A stretch of DNA of 64,000 bases from Deltaproteobacteria bacterium (GTDB taxonomy: Bacteria; Desulfobacterota; Binatia; UBA9968). The notes beneath the pieces were generated by a model. The model was not told where the DNA came from, did not search any database, and saw only the letters and a list, made by a program, of their open reading frames with translations. A program made the translations under genes and the position numbers. The stretch is from positions 1-64,000 of the forward strand of contig VGTH01000018.1 of NCBI GenBank assembly GCA_016874755.1. Reading direction: 5' to 3'. Positions 16,843-25,269 of this stretch are shown here, piece after piece (position 1 is the stretch's first letter; the number at the start of each line of letters is the position of its first letter).

Positions 16843-17634
16843 TCAACGGTCTTGGCGCATCTCGGCTATTAGCTCTCGTTCCCATGCGCGGCTGCCGTCG
16901 GGCAGCCACTGGAAGCCGGGGTCGCGAATTTCGCCAGCGCGGGTGAATTTAGGCAACTCGGCAAGCGCGCGTTCGAGCACCGCTTCGTTGCGGCCACGAT
17001 CATGCGGCGGGCCGAAGGTGCGGCCGACCGGATGGTCGACGAAAACGACACGCGGCGCGGTTACTTTGCTGATGATGTCGTGCGCGGTGCCGATTAGCAG
17101 CGTGGGAATGCCTTGGCCTTCGATCACGTGGGCGATGAGACCGACGGTCTCATGGCAGAACGGTCAATAGGGGACGAGCAGGGCAAGGTCGACTCGTGCC
17201 TCCTTCATATCTCTGGCAATGGCTGTCGCCAGCTCGTTCTCTATCTTAGCATGATCGCGCAAGCCGCCCATGCACGAGAAATGAAACGGCGCCAAGCTGC
17301 CGACCAATCCGCGCTTGACGAGATTGGCCAGCGCGGTGCGCGGAAAGACGATCTCTGGGTCCTGCTTGGGTACGCGGCCGATGCCCGAGTGGTGATCGAT
17401 GATGATTTCTCCCGCTGTTGGATCGGATGGAACTTTGCGATAGCCGAAATCTTCGCGAGGAATGAACGGCTCTTGCTGCGTCAGGCGCAGCGCAGCGCTG
17501 GTCAGCAGCGCCACGCGCGACTGATTCAACGGCTTGGTTGCCGGGCACCACGCCGGCTTGGATGGTTTAACCAAAACCCGCGGTGGTTTGGGCGCCGAGT
17601 TTTGCGCCATGATCGGAAGATATTCGAAGGGCAT
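16843..17634 (-). CDS. GrdB-family reductase, candidate selenoprotein (in-frame UGA)
   Basis: A 263-codon protein if the UGA at 17164-17166 (codon 157) is read as selenocysteine. The frame is open on both sides of that one codon, giving LALLVPY-U-PFCHETVGLI, a UxxC redox motif followed by the HxTVGL segment of the glycine/sarcosine/betaine reductase selenoprotein B family. The N-terminal half (PAWCPATKPLNQSRVALLTS, then SLAPFHFSCMGG) also fits. The ATG at 17634 has AAAGGAGA upstream; a longer frame to 17781 would overlap the next gene. A hairpin lies just after the UGA. The small single-gene form is not a full clostridial reductase, so the substrate is unknown. A sequencing error for TGC remains possible. 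Confidence 0.75.
17135..17166 (-). promoter_or_regulatory. Candidate bacterial SECIS element
   Basis: On the mRNA, ten bases after the UGA (17164-17166), a perfect 8-bp stem AUGAGACC/GGUCUCAU (17146-17153 and 17135-17142) closes a three-base loop GUC. Bacterial SECIS hairpins lie immediately 3' of the UGA and need G and U in the loop for SelB contact, as here. The bulged U of the E. coli fdhF element is not seen. Because this stretch is also coding, the perfect stem is notable. Confidence 0.6.
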
Positions 17635-17749
17635 AGCATCTCCTTTGCGTCGAAGTAACGTAGCACAAGCTTGCCCGGGGCTGCTAATGTGCCGATGTTG
17701 AAGCGATGCGCCAGCGGAAAATAGTTGTTCATGATGAGGCTTCAGGCGA

Positions 17750-18103
17750 TCAAGCAAAGCTAAGAAATTCTGGGGGGACATAAAGGCCGCGCTGCCGAAG
17801 CGGTTCTGGCGACTCTGTTTCGCAAAGTATGCGCAGACGTCTCATTCGAGAGGCGGCTTGAACAAGATACATCGGCTCTGAAATTGCCTCGATCTCCGCG
17901 GTCCAGCTAGGTGCGGGCTGTTTGGTTCTCAGAGCGAGCAATTCCACCAGTGCTGCGGCGATCGCGAGCAGCTGCAAATGGGCGGCTTCTGGCCGAGGAA
18001 TGAGATTTAGGCAGGGATGTTCACGGAGAAAATCTTGTGCCAAACCGCGCAGCTCAAGATTGTCAAGCCGAGGGTGAATTGTGAATCCCCTTATGATAAG
18101 CAA
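17750..18103 (-). CDS. Conserved-looking protein of unknown function
   Basis: A 117-residue protein. The C-terminal third (EPMYLVQAASRMRRLRILCETESPEPLRQRGLYVPPEFLSFA) looks like a compact conserved segment, rich in Arg and with a PPEFL ending; I have a recollection of similar unnamed proteins but cannot name a function. No signal peptide or membrane span is evident. It lies upstream of the selenoprotein gene on the same strand and is divergent from yggS with an 8-base gap, so its start and that of yggS are back to back. Confidence 0.5.
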   Translation of the reverse strand: MLIIRGFTIHPRLDNLELRGLAQDFLREHPCLNLIPRPEAAHLQLLAIAAALVELLALRTKQPAPSWTAEIEAISEPMYLVQAASRMRRLRILCETESPEPLRQRGLYVPPEFLSFA

Positions 18104-18111
18104 AATCCCTC

Positions 18112-18804
18112 ATGATAGATGTCGCCGCGAATTACCGGAAGGTCTCGGATCGGATCGCACAAGCTGCGCTTCGATCTGGCCGACCAGGGACTGCTGTTAG
18201 GCTGTTAGCCGCCGCCAAGTCGCAGAGCGCTCACGCGGTTCGTGCTGCGATCGCCGCGGGTGTTTCGTTAATCGGTGAAAACTATGTTCAAGAAGCGCAG
18301 GAGAAGATTCAGCAAATCACGGTGCCAGCCGAGTGGCACATGATCGGTCACTTGCAGCGCAACAAAGCCAAGATGGCGGTGGATTTGTTCGACGTCGTCG
18401 AGTCCTTGGATAATCTTGCTCTGGCGCGCGAGTTGGACAAGGAAGGCAAGAAGCGGGGCAAGATTGTTCGCACGTTTATTGAGGTGAACCTGGCCGGCGA
18501 AGAGAGTAAGACTGGCGTCGCGAGGAGCCAGTTGACGGCGTTGCTCGACGGCATCGCCGAGCTGCCGAATCTTTGCGTTGAGGGTTTGATGACCGTGCCG
18601 CCGTTTCGTGAAAACTCAGAGGAAGTCAGGCCATTCTTTCGCGAGTTACGGGAGCTGAGCGAAAAACTCAGAGCGCAGAAAATCGCCAACGTGCATCCAA
18701 CTGAGCTATCCATGGGCATGACCCACGATTTTTCAGTCGCGATCGAAGAAGGCGCGACGATCGTGCGTATTGGCACGGCGCTGTTCGGGCCGAGAAAGAG
18801 CTGA
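18112..18804 (+). CDS. yggS: YggS/PLPBP family pyridoxal phosphate-binding protein
   Basis: A 230-residue alanine-racemase-fold protein that binds pyridoxal phosphate and helps keep vitamin B6 and amino-acid pools in balance; no catalytic activity is established for the family. The PLP lysine is Lys36 in LLAAAKSQSA. Family marks include LIGENYVQEAQEK, WHMIGHLQRNKAK and the C-terminal LSMGMTHDFSVAIEEGATIVRIGTALFG. It ends one base into the yggT start, the common yggS-yggT pairing. Confidence 0.95.
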   Translation: MIDVAANYRKVSDRIAQAALRSGRPGTAVRLLAAAKSQSAHAVRAAIAAGVSLIGENYVQEAQEKIQQITVPAEWHMIGHLQRNKAKMAVDLFDVVESLDNLALARELDKEGKKRGKIVRTFIEVNLAGEESKTGVARSQLTALLDGIAELPNLCVEGLMTVPPFRENSEEVRPFFRELRELSEKLRAQKIANVHPTELSMGMTHDFSVAIEEGATIVRIGTALFGPRKS

Positions 18805-19103
18805 TGTTCGTTTTGGCAAACTTGATCATCGCCTTTGCGCAAATCTTGGACTATGTGCTGTGGGCGTATGTCTGGATTTTGATTGGCCGGGTGGTGATTT
18901 CCTACGTCAACGCCGACCCGTACAATCCGCTGGTGCGCTTTCTGCATCTGGCTACCGATCCGATATTGGATCGAGTGCGCGCAAAGCTGCCGATGACCGC
19001 GGCCGGCTTTGACTTGTCGCCGATCGTAGTTTGGCTGGCCGTGCTTTTCTTGCAGCATTTTCTGGTGCGCACGCTTTTCGATATAGCGCACGCGTTGAGA
19101 TAG
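18804..19103 (+). CDS. yggT: YggT family membrane protein
   Basis: A 99-residue integral membrane protein with two hydrophobic halves. The central motif NPLVRFLHLATDPILDRVR after a first span of WAYVWILIGRVVISYV is the family signature (NP..rfl...t.P.l.p.r). The family is widespread and has been linked to membrane or osmotic stress and to division-site proteins; its biochemical role is unsettled. The start ATG overlaps the yggS stop by one base, so translation is coupled. Confidence 0.92.
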   Translation: MFVLANLIIAFAQILDYVLWAYVWILIGRVVISYVNADPYNPLVRFLHLATDPILDRVRAKLPMTAAGFDLSPIVVWLAVLFLQHFLVRTLFDIAHALR

Positions 19104-19120
19104 ACAACAGGAGTCTCGCT

Positions 19121-20077
19121 ATGGAATCGCTCTTCGCCGCGGATATTCGCGATAACCAGCTAGTCGATTCGCTGTTTTTGGTGGCGACCAAAAACCATGG
19201 TGTCACCAAGAACGGCAACGGCTATCTGATTTTGAAGCTGCTCGACCGCACCGGTGAGATCGAAGGGCGGGTGTGGGACCGGGCCGATGACTTGGCGCGC
19301 GGTTTCGACAAAAACGATTTTGTCCGGGTGCGCGGCCAGGCGACGCTTTATCAGGGTAAGATGCAGATCCGTGTGCAGGATGTTTCGCGGGTCGATGAGA
19401 AGACGGTGGCGCCGGAGGATTTTTTGCCAAAGAGCGCGCTCGATCCGGAGGCGATGGTCGCCGAGCTGCAAACGATTTTGCGCGGTATCAAAAATCCCCA
19501 CTTACTGGCGCTGGTCGAAGCGTGGTTCGCCGACGAAGATTTGATGAACCGGTTGAAGCAAGCGCCGGGTGCCAAGACCATTCATCATCCTTATATTAGC
19601 GGGCTTTTGGAGCACACCCTGTCGCTGCTCAAGCTGATTCTCAAAGTCGTCGAGAACTATCGCAACATCGACGTCGACTTGCTGCTGGTCGGCGGTTTTC
19701 TCCATGACATTGGCAAAGTTTACGAATTCTCCTACGACCGCGCCGTCGAATACACCGATGAGGGGCAACTGCTCGGTCACTTGGTCATGGAAGTCGAGAT
19801 GGTCAATCAGAAGATCGCGACGATTCCCGACTTTCCAAAAGAGCTGGCGCTGCTGGTCAAGCATATGCTTGTGAGCCATCATGGTGAATATGAATTTGGC
19901 TCGCCGAAGTTGCCGCAGACTTTAGAAGCGGTGATTTTGCACTCGCTCGACGACCTCGACGGCAAGATTCAGGCGATTCAAAACATGCCGGAGAAAGAAG
20001 CCGGCTCGAAATGGACGGCGTTTCATCGCGCTTACGGCCGGAGCTTTTTTCGGCCGCATGACAGAACCGAGAAGTGA
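19121..20077 (+). CDS. YhaM-like 3'-5' exoribonuclease (OB-fold plus HD domain)
   Basis: A 318-residue protein. Residues about 10-95 form an OB-fold nucleic-acid domain (KNGNGYLILKLLDRTGEIEGRVWD). An HD phosphohydrolase domain follows: HHPYISGLLEHTLSLL, then FLHDIGK, then HMLVSHHGEYEFGSP and a late Asp in HSLDDLDGKIQAI, so all metal ligands look intact. This layout is that of YhaM/CBF1-type 3'-5' exonucleases. The start at 19121 has ACAGGAG upstream; a longer frame would overlap yggT. The gene precedes an aldehyde dehydrogenase after 9 bases. Confidence 0.85.
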   Translation: MESLFAADIRDNQLVDSLFLVATKNHGVTKNGNGYLILKLLDRTGEIEGRVWDRADDLARGFDKNDFVRVRGQATLYQGKMQIRVQDVSRVDEKTVAPEDFLPKSALDPEAMVAELQTILRGIKNPHLLALVEAWFADEDLMNRLKQAPGAKTIHHPYISGLLEHTLSLLKLILKVVENYRNIDVDLLLVGGFLHDIGKVYEFSYDRAVEYTDEGQLLGHLVMEVEMVNQKIATIPDFPKELALLVKHMLVSHHGEYEFGSPKLPQTLEAVILHSLDDLDGKIQAIQNMPEKEAGSKWTAFHRAYGRSFFRPHDRTEK

Positions 20078-20086
20078 GAAGGTGTT

Positions 20087-21505
20087 ATGAAGGATTTCAT
20101 CGCTGGAGCGTGGATCGACAAATCCCAAAAAATCGAAGTCACCAATCCTTTCGATAGTTCGGTCATCGATGCGGTGCCGAAGGCGGATGCCAATGATTTA
20201 GAGAACGCCTTGGCGTTTGCCGAGCGGGGCGCGAAGGTCATGGCTAAGCTGTCTTCCTACGAGCGCTGGAAGATTCTGCGCAAGGCGGCTGACATGATGG
20301 CGGCGCGCAACGAAGAGCTCGGTCAAATCATCTCCAAGGAAGAGGGCAAAATCATTGCTGAAGGGCGCGGCGAAGCGAGCCGCGCAGTGGAAACTATGAT
20401 GGGGTCGGCGGAAGAGGCCAAGCGGCTGCACGGCGAAACGGTGCCGTTGGATGCCGACCCCACCGGCAGCAAAAAATTGGGCTTTACGCTGCGGGTTCCC
20501 TGCGGCGTTGTCGCGGCGATTGCGCCGTTTAATTTTCCGCTCAATCTGGTCACGCACAAAGTCGGGCCGGCTTTGGCGGCGGGCAACTCGGTGATCGTCA
20601 AGCCGGCGTCGGATACGCCGCTCTCGGCGTTGAAGCTGACGGAAATTCTACTCGAAGCGGGACTGCCGCCCGAAGGGATTCAATGTCTGACCGGTTCTGG
20701 CGGTGAAATTGGCGATGCCCTCGTTGCGGACCGGCGCGTGCGCAAGGTTACGTTCACTGGAAGTCGGGAAATCGGCGATCGCATTTGCCGCACGGCGGGC
20801 ATAAAAAAAGTCACCATGGAGCTCGGTTCGAACAGCCCGGTGATTGTGATGCCCGATGCCGATTTGGAGAAGGTTGCGACAGTTTTGGCGATGACCGGCT
20901 ACGGCAATGCCGGCCAAACCTGCATCTCGACGCAGCGCGTGTTAGCGGGCAAGAAAATCTATGGCGATTTGCTAAAGGTCCTAAAGCCGAAAGTTGAAGC
21001 GCTCACCACCGGCAATCAACTCGACGAAAAGAACAAAGTCGGTCCGATGGTCAAAGAGAGCGAGGCTGTGCGCGTCGATGAATGGGTTAACGAAGCGGTC
21101 AGCGGCGGCGCGAGGTTAGTCGCCGGCGGCGGGCGCCGCGGCGCGATCTATTTGCCGGCGGTGGTCGCCGATGTACATCCGGATATGCGCATTTCGCGCG
21201 ACGAGCTCTTTGGTCCGGCAGTTGCGGTGACGCCGTTCGACACCATTGACGAGGCCATCGCGCTGGCCAACGATAGCGTCTACGGACTGGCAGCGGGCAT
21301 TTTTACCGATAACGTCGAATGGGCGATGAAGTTTGCCCGCGAAGCAGAGGCGGGCAATCTCCATGTCAACTGGGGCTCGCAGTGGCGCGTCGATCTCATG
21401 CCCTACGGCGGCCTCAAAGATTCTGGTTTCGGCAAAGAAGGGCCGAAATACGCGGTGCAAGAGATGACCGAGTTGAAGATGGTGGTGTTTCATTTGCAGG
21501 CGTGA
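20087..21505 (+). CDS. NAD(P)-dependent aldehyde dehydrogenase
   Basis: A 472-residue ALDH-superfamily enzyme oxidising an aldehyde to a carboxylate. The general base is Glu245 (KKVTMELGSNSP) and the nucleophile Cys279 (GNAGQTCIST). The cofactor loop VTFTGSREIG and the APFNFPLN segment are intact. The overall look (short N-terminus, GETVPLDADP, GGLKDSGFGKEGPKYAVQEM) resembles the lactaldehyde / non-phosphorylating glyceraldehyde-3-phosphate group, but the substrate cannot be fixed from sequence alone. It follows the exonuclease gene closely and has AGAAGGTG before the ATG. Confidence 0.92.
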   Translation: MKDFIAGAWIDKSQKIEVTNPFDSSVIDAVPKADANDLENALAFAERGAKVMAKLSSYERWKILRKAADMMAARNEELGQIISKEEGKIIAEGRGEASRAVETMMGSAEEAKRLHGETVPLDADPTGSKKLGFTLRVPCGVVAAIAPFNFPLNLVTHKVGPALAAGNSVIVKPASDTPLSALKLTEILLEAGLPPEGIQCLTGSGGEIGDALVADRRVRKVTFTGSREIGDRICRTAGIKKVTMELGSNSPVIVMPDADLEKVATVLAMTGYGNAGQTCISTQRVLAGKKIYGDLLKVLKPKVEALTTGNQLDEKNKVGPMVKESEAVRVDEWVNEAVSGGARLVAGGGRRGAIYLPAVVADVHPDMRISRDELFGPAVAVTPFDTIDEAIALANDSVYGLAAGIFTDNVEWAMKFAREAEAGNLHVNWGSQWRVDLMPYGGLKDSGFGKEGPKYAVQEMTELKMVVFHLQA

Positions 21506-21600
21506 GGCTTGAGGCAACCGGCAGCAGCCGGAACGGGGCTTGGTTTGTCACGCTTTGAGCGGCGTGAACCGATTGGAACAGTTTGAACGAGTTAAGAAAA

Positions 21601-22323
21601 ATGCGAAGTGATGGGCGCAAGCCAAAAGAGTTGAGGCCGGTGAAGATTACGCCGAGCTACATTAAGACCGCCGATGGCTCGGTGCTGATTGAGATGGGCG
21701 ACACCAAGGTCATTTGCACGGCAAAATTGGAAGAGCGGGTGCCGCCGTTTTTGCGCAACAGCGGCAAGGGCTGGATCACCGCCGAGTACGGCATGCTGCC
21801 GGGCTCGTCGCAGCAGCGCATCGGCCGCGAATCGTCGCGCGGCAAAGTTGGCGGGCGGACTCATGAGATCCAACGGCTGATCGGCCGCAGTTTGCGCGCG
21901 GTGGCGGATCTAACATTACTCGGCGAGCGGACCATTTGGATCGACTGCGACGTCATTCAAGCCGACGGCGGCACCCGCACGGCGTCGATCACCGGCGCCT
22001 ATATCGCCGTCGCAGAGGCGCTGAGCAAATGGCTCAACAAAGGCTTGATGAACCGCGACCCGCTCAAAGATGCGGTGGCGGCGGTCAGCATCGGCATCAT
22101 CGATGGCAAGATTCTCCTCGATCTCTGCTACGAAGAAGACAGCCGCGCCGAAGTCGACATGAATTTCGTCATGACCGGTTCGGGCAAATTCATCGAAGTG
22201 CAAGGCACCGCCGAGCACGAGCCGTTTAGCCGCAAACAGATGGAACAGATGGCGGAGATCGCTCAGGGCGGTATTAAGGAATTGCTTAAAGCACAAAAAA
22301 GGATCCTGGCGTCGCTCGGCTGA
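21601..22323 (+). CDS. rph: Ribonuclease PH
   Basis: A 240-residue phosphorolytic 3'-5' exoribonuclease that trims tRNA 3' ends. The start [16 protein letters not shown] is the standard N-terminus, which is why I take the ATG at 21601 rather than a TTG 18 bases upstream. [22 protein letters not shown] and [19 protein letters not shown] hold the phosphate- and RNA-binding Arg/Asp residues. rdgB follows after 11 bases, the usual rph-rdgB pair, and the run continues into the fatty-acid-like block. Confidence 0.96.
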   Translation: MRSDGRKPKELRPVKITPSYIKTADGSVLIEMGDTKVICTAKLEERVPPFLRNSGKGWITAEYGMLPGSSQQRIGRESSRGKVGGRTHEIQRLIGRSLRAVADLTLLGERTIWIDCDVIQADGGTRTASITGAYIAVAEALSKWLNKGLMNRDPLKDAVAAVSIGIIDGKILLDLCYEEDSRAEVDMNFVMTGSGKFIEVQGTAEHEPFSRKQMEQMAEIAQGGIKELLKAQKRILASLG

Positions 22324-22334
22324 GCCCTCCTGCG

Positions 22335-22943
22335 ATGACGGAATTATTGATCGCGACTACCAATCAAGGAAAATTTGCCGAAGTTCAGGCTTACCTGAGC
22401 AAACTGCCGCTGCAAATTATTTCGCTCAAAAGTTTGGCAAGTTATCCCAACGTGGTCGAAGACGGCGCGACCTTTGAAGCCAACGCGCTCAAGAAAGCGC
22501 GCACGCTGGCGGATTTTTCCGGATTGCTGACGCTGGCTGACGACTCGGGCTTGGAAGTCGACGCGCTCGGCGGCGCGCCAGGAATCTATTCGGCCCGCTA
22601 TGCCGGTCCGGAATTCGACGACGACGAAAATAATCGCAAGCTGCTGCACGAGTTGCGCGGGGTGCCAGAGAAACGGCGAACGGCGCGGTTTGTTTGCGCC
22701 TTAGCCTTGTGCGCGCCGAGAAATCGCGGCATGGCGGATTGGACGGTGCGCCAATCCTGCGAGGGGCGCATTGCCTTTGCGCCCAAAGGCGCGCACGGCT
22801 TTGGCTACGATCCGCTGTTTTTCTTTGCGCCCTTTGGCGAGACCTTCGGCGAGATCGAGCGCGAGCTCAAAGCCACGGTGAGCCATCGCGGCAAAGCCCT
22901 GCAAAAGTTGGCCGAGGCGCTGCCGTCGTTGTTGCCCAAATGA
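22335..22943 (+). CDS. rdgB: XTP/dITP diphosphatase (non-canonical purine NTPase)
   Basis: A 202-residue HAM1/ITPA-fold pyrophosphatase that removes dITP, ITP and XTP from the nucleotide pool. The N-terminal LLIATTNQGKFAEV (phosphate loop), the LADDSGLEVDALGGAPGIYSARYAG segment with catalytic Asp, and GFGYDPLFF are all present. It overlaps the next gene by four bases (ATGA), so rph, rdgB and the downstream ketosynthase-like gene are probably one message. Confidence 0.96.
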   Translation: MTELLIATTNQGKFAEVQAYLSKLPLQIISLKSLASYPNVVEDGATFEANALKKARTLADFSGLLTLADDSGLEVDALGGAPGIYSARYAGPEFDDDENNRKLLHELRGVPEKRRTARFVCALALCAPRNRGMADWTVRQSCEGRIAFAPKGAHGFGYDPLFFFAPFGETFGEIERELKATVSHRGKALQKLAEALPSLLPK

Positions 22944-23674
22944 GCAGCGAAGTTTCGTTCTCGATCGGCGCCCACGCAGCCTGGGCTCCGGGGCTGGAGA
23001 GCCCGGCGGCTTGGCAAGCGTGGGCAAAAGGCGCAGTCGAGATCGCCAGCGCTGGCGAGCCGCCGCTCAAGGCGATGCCCGCCATGCTGCGGCGCCGCGC
23101 CGGCACGCTAGCGAAAATGGCGCTGGAAGTCGCTTATCGCTGTTTGGACGAACGGCGCGATGTGCCGATCGTCTTTTGCTCGCGCCACGGCGAGGCGGAG
23201 CGCTCGGCGACAATGCTCGCGGATCTCGCGAAAGATCAGCCGTTGTCGCCGACTTCCTTCGCTCTGTCGGTGCACAATGCGGTGGGCGGACTCTTTTCCA
23301 TGGCGCGGCGCGACCGCGCTAATCATATCGCCATGGCCGCGGGCCAAAGCAGCGTGGAGCACGGCGTGATCGAAGCTTGCGGCCTGTTGGCTGACGGCGA
23401 GCCTGCGGTTTTGCTGGTGGTTTACGATTGCCCGCTGCCGGCGGTGTATCGATCCTTTCACGACTGTCACGAACAACCCTTCGCTTGGGCCTGGTTGATG
23501 GAGCCCGCCGCCGCCAACAGGATCACACTTGCCTGGGCTGCGGCGGAGAGCGCGCCGGCGGACGCCAGCGCATTGTCAGGGGGGTTGGCCGTGCTGCGCT
23601 TTTATCTGCTTGGCGACTCCCGCACGGAACGCGTCTGCGACGGACGGCGCTGGCTGTGGTCGCGCGATGCTTAG
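22940..23674 (+). CDS. Beta-ketoacyl-synthase-like protein (N-terminal domain type)
   Basis: A 244-residue protein matching the 'ketoacyl-synt_2' type: MPAMLRRRAGTLAKMALEVA near residue 50, VFCSRHGEAERS, then LSPTSFALSVHNAVGG. It has thiolase-fold features but lacks the usual active Cys-His-His set of a working condensing enzyme, as is typical of these small companions in aryl-polyene and flexirubin-type clusters. It overlaps rdgB upstream (ATGA) and the acyltransferase downstream (8 bases). The role is likely auxiliary in acyl-chain building; the product is unknown because the cluster is cut downstream. Confidence 0.8.
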   Translation: MSSEVSFSIGAHAAWAPGLESPAAWQAWAKGAVEIASAGEPPLKAMPAMLRRRAGTLAKMALEVAYRCLDERRDVPIVFCSRHGEAERSATMLADLAKDQPLSPTSFALSVHNAVGGLFSMARRDRANHIAMAAGQSSVEHGVIEACGLLADGEPAVLLVVYDCPLPAVYRSFHDCHEQPFAWAWLMEPAAANRITLAWAAAESAPADASALSGGLAVLRFYLLGDSRTERVCDGRRWLWSRDA

Positions 23675-24441
23675 CGTATTCGCCCGCTGGTCGCGGGTTT
23701 TTTTGTCGCGGTGGGGTTTTTTGCGTTCGGCGTCGGTGGCTTGATCCAACTGGTCGCCTTTCCCATCATCCGGCTTTTTGTCCGCGATCGCCAGGAGCGC
23801 GCCAATCTTGCGCGCGATTTCATCGGTTGGAGCTTTGCTTCGTTGATCGGCTTTTTGCGCTTGACGCGGGTATTGGATTATAAAGTGATGGGAGCCGAGA
23901 GACTTGAGCGCCGCGGTCTGTTGATCTTGCCAATCATCCGACGTTTCTCGATATCGTGTTTCTGATGTCGCTGGTGCGGCGGGCGGATTGCATTGTCAAA
24001 GGGGCGCTCTGGCGCAACCCGTTTTTCCGCGCCCCGGTGGCGGCCGCCGACTATATTCGCAACGACGATAGCGAAGCGCTGCTGGCCGACTGTGTAGCGG
24101 CCTTGGAGCGCGGGGAAAATTTGATTATTTTTCCCGAAGGGACGCGCACTGCCTCCGACGGCACTTTCAAGTTGCAGCGCGGCGCTGCTCACGTCGCGCT
24201 GCGGGCACGCCGCGATATCACGCCCGTGCTGATCCGCTGCCGGCCGGTGATGCTGGCGCGCGATGTTCGCTGGTGGAAGATGACGCCGCAGCGATCGCAA
24301 TATGATATCGAAGTCAGAGAGGACATTGCTGTGGCGCAGTTCGCGGCGCAGCCGGCTGGCGATGGTTTGGCGGCGCGCCATCTGACCGACTATTTGCGCG
24401 AGTTTTTCACGAGGGAGAATCGTATTCATGCAGCCGTTTGA
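23667..24441 (+). pseudogene. Lysophospholipid acyltransferase family protein, frame broken twice
   Basis: The gene opens with ATG at 23667 (MLSVFARWSRVF) but the frame breaks in the T run at about 23698-23704; adding one T restores ...VAVGFFAFGVGGLIQLVAFP. A second break at about 23929-23931 (ttgcc) falls just before the catalytic motif; adding one G gives NHPTFLD, the HX4D motif. The C-terminal part is intact with FPEGTRT and ends at 24441, overlapping the acyl-carrier gene. Both breaks are missing-base events at short runs, so this may be a sequencing artefact rather than true decay. In life it would acylate a lipid or polyene intermediate at the membrane. Confidence 0.75.
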
Positions 24442-24703
24442 GGACGAGATCAAGCAAATGATCATCGATGTCTTGCAGCTCGAAGACATCACGGCGGCCG
24501 ACATCGACAGCGCGGCGCCGCTGTTTGTCGCTGGGTTGGGGTTAGATTCTATCGATGCGCTCGAGTTGGGCGTGGCGATTCAGAAGCGCTACGGCATTGT
24601 GCTGTCGGCGAGCGCAGAAGAGAACCGGCGGCATTTTAGCTCGGTGCGCGCGCTTGCTAGCATGATCGAAACGCAGCGCAAAAATGGGGATCAGGCGAAA
24701 TGA
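24428..24703 (+). CDS. Acyl carrier protein (first of a tandem pair)
   Basis: A 91-residue acyl carrier with the phosphopantetheine serine in GLGLDSIDALEL (about residue 42). The helix-2 acidic stretch is standard. It starts inside the end of the acyltransferase gene and overlaps the next carrier by four bases (ATGA). Paired carriers of this kind sit next to ketosynthase-like and acyltransferase genes in aryl-polyene type clusters, and are distinct from the housekeeping AcpP. Confidence 0.9.
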   Translation: MQPFEDEIKQMIIDVLQLEDITAADIDSAAPLFVAGLGLDSIDALELGVAIQKRYGIVLSASAEENRRHFSSVRALASMIETQRKNGDQAK

Positions 24704-24963
24704 GCGCGGCCTTACCGCAGACCCAAGACGAAATTTATCCCTGGCTGGTCGGCCTGCTGAGCGAAATGTTCGAATTGGACAAGACGCGGATCACGCCGCA
24801 GGCCAACCTCTACACCGACCTTGATATCGATAGCATCGACGCCGTGGACCTGGCGGTTAAATTCAAAGAGCTCACCGGCAAACGGCTGGCGCCGGAAACT
24901 TTCAAGAGCGTGCGCACGGTGCAGGACGTGGTCGATGCGTTGGCCGGATTGATGGTCGGGTAG
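24700..24963 (+). CDS. Acyl carrier protein (second of a tandem pair)
   Basis: An 87-residue carrier with the attachment serine in TDLDIDSIDAVDL. Its sequence differs enough from the first carrier to suggest a separate role, as in the ApeE/ApeF pair of aryl-polyene clusters. The reading frame starts at the ATG overlapping the preceding stop. A cut membrane-protein gene follows after five bases. Confidence 0.9.
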   Translation: MSAALPQTQDEIYPWLVGLLSEMFELDKTRITPQANLYTDLDIDSIDAVDLAVKFKELTGKRLAPETFKSVRTVQDVVDALAGLMVG

Positions 24964-24968
24964 TTCTC

Positions 24969-25106
24969 GTGCGCCGCATGGCTGCGATCTTGGCGGTGCC
25001 GATCACGCTGGCATATCCCTTGGCGATTTGGCTCGGCGATGGGCATATTGAGCCGCGTTTTCTTGCCGGCGCCTTGTTAGTCACTCGGTGCCAATGCCGT
25101 GGTTAA
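24969..25106 (+). pseudogene. 5' fragment of a COG4648-type membrane protein gene
   Basis: From a GTG at 24969 comes a start VRRMAAILAVPITLAYPLAIWLGDGHIEP, a membrane span of the kind that opens the small COG4648 membrane proteins found right after the paired carriers in aryl-polyene type clusters. After LAGALLV the frame runs into unrelated sequence (TRCQCRG, stop 25104-25106) which in another frame is a piece of a second gene. So the gene is cut at about 25083 after roughly 38 codons. The identification with COG4648 is from position and hydrophobic pattern. Confidence 0.6.
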
Positions 25107-25227
25107 CATTGTGAGCTACTACGACAGGAAAATCATGTCGAGCCAGTCGGAGTTCGAGTGCCATGCCGGCGCGCTGATTGCCGGAGTCGTGCTGCGCGGC
25201 GAGTACGCAACGGTCGCCGATAAGTAG
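25085..25227 (+). pseudogene. 3' fragment of a paralogue of the 25270 gene
   Basis: The frame LGANAVVNIVSYYDRKIMSS then QSEFECHAG ... VVLRGEYATVADK (stop 25225-25227) closely matches the C-terminal region of the next gene (GADAVVNIVSYFRNETTASP, TEFQCHAG). No start or 5' half exists, since the sequence to the left is the cut membrane-protein gene. It is the right-hand side of a deletion or rearrangement scar. Confidence 0.8.
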
Positions 25228-25269
25228 GCTGGTATCTCACCGGGTGAGGCGCAACAAAAAGACCCGACC

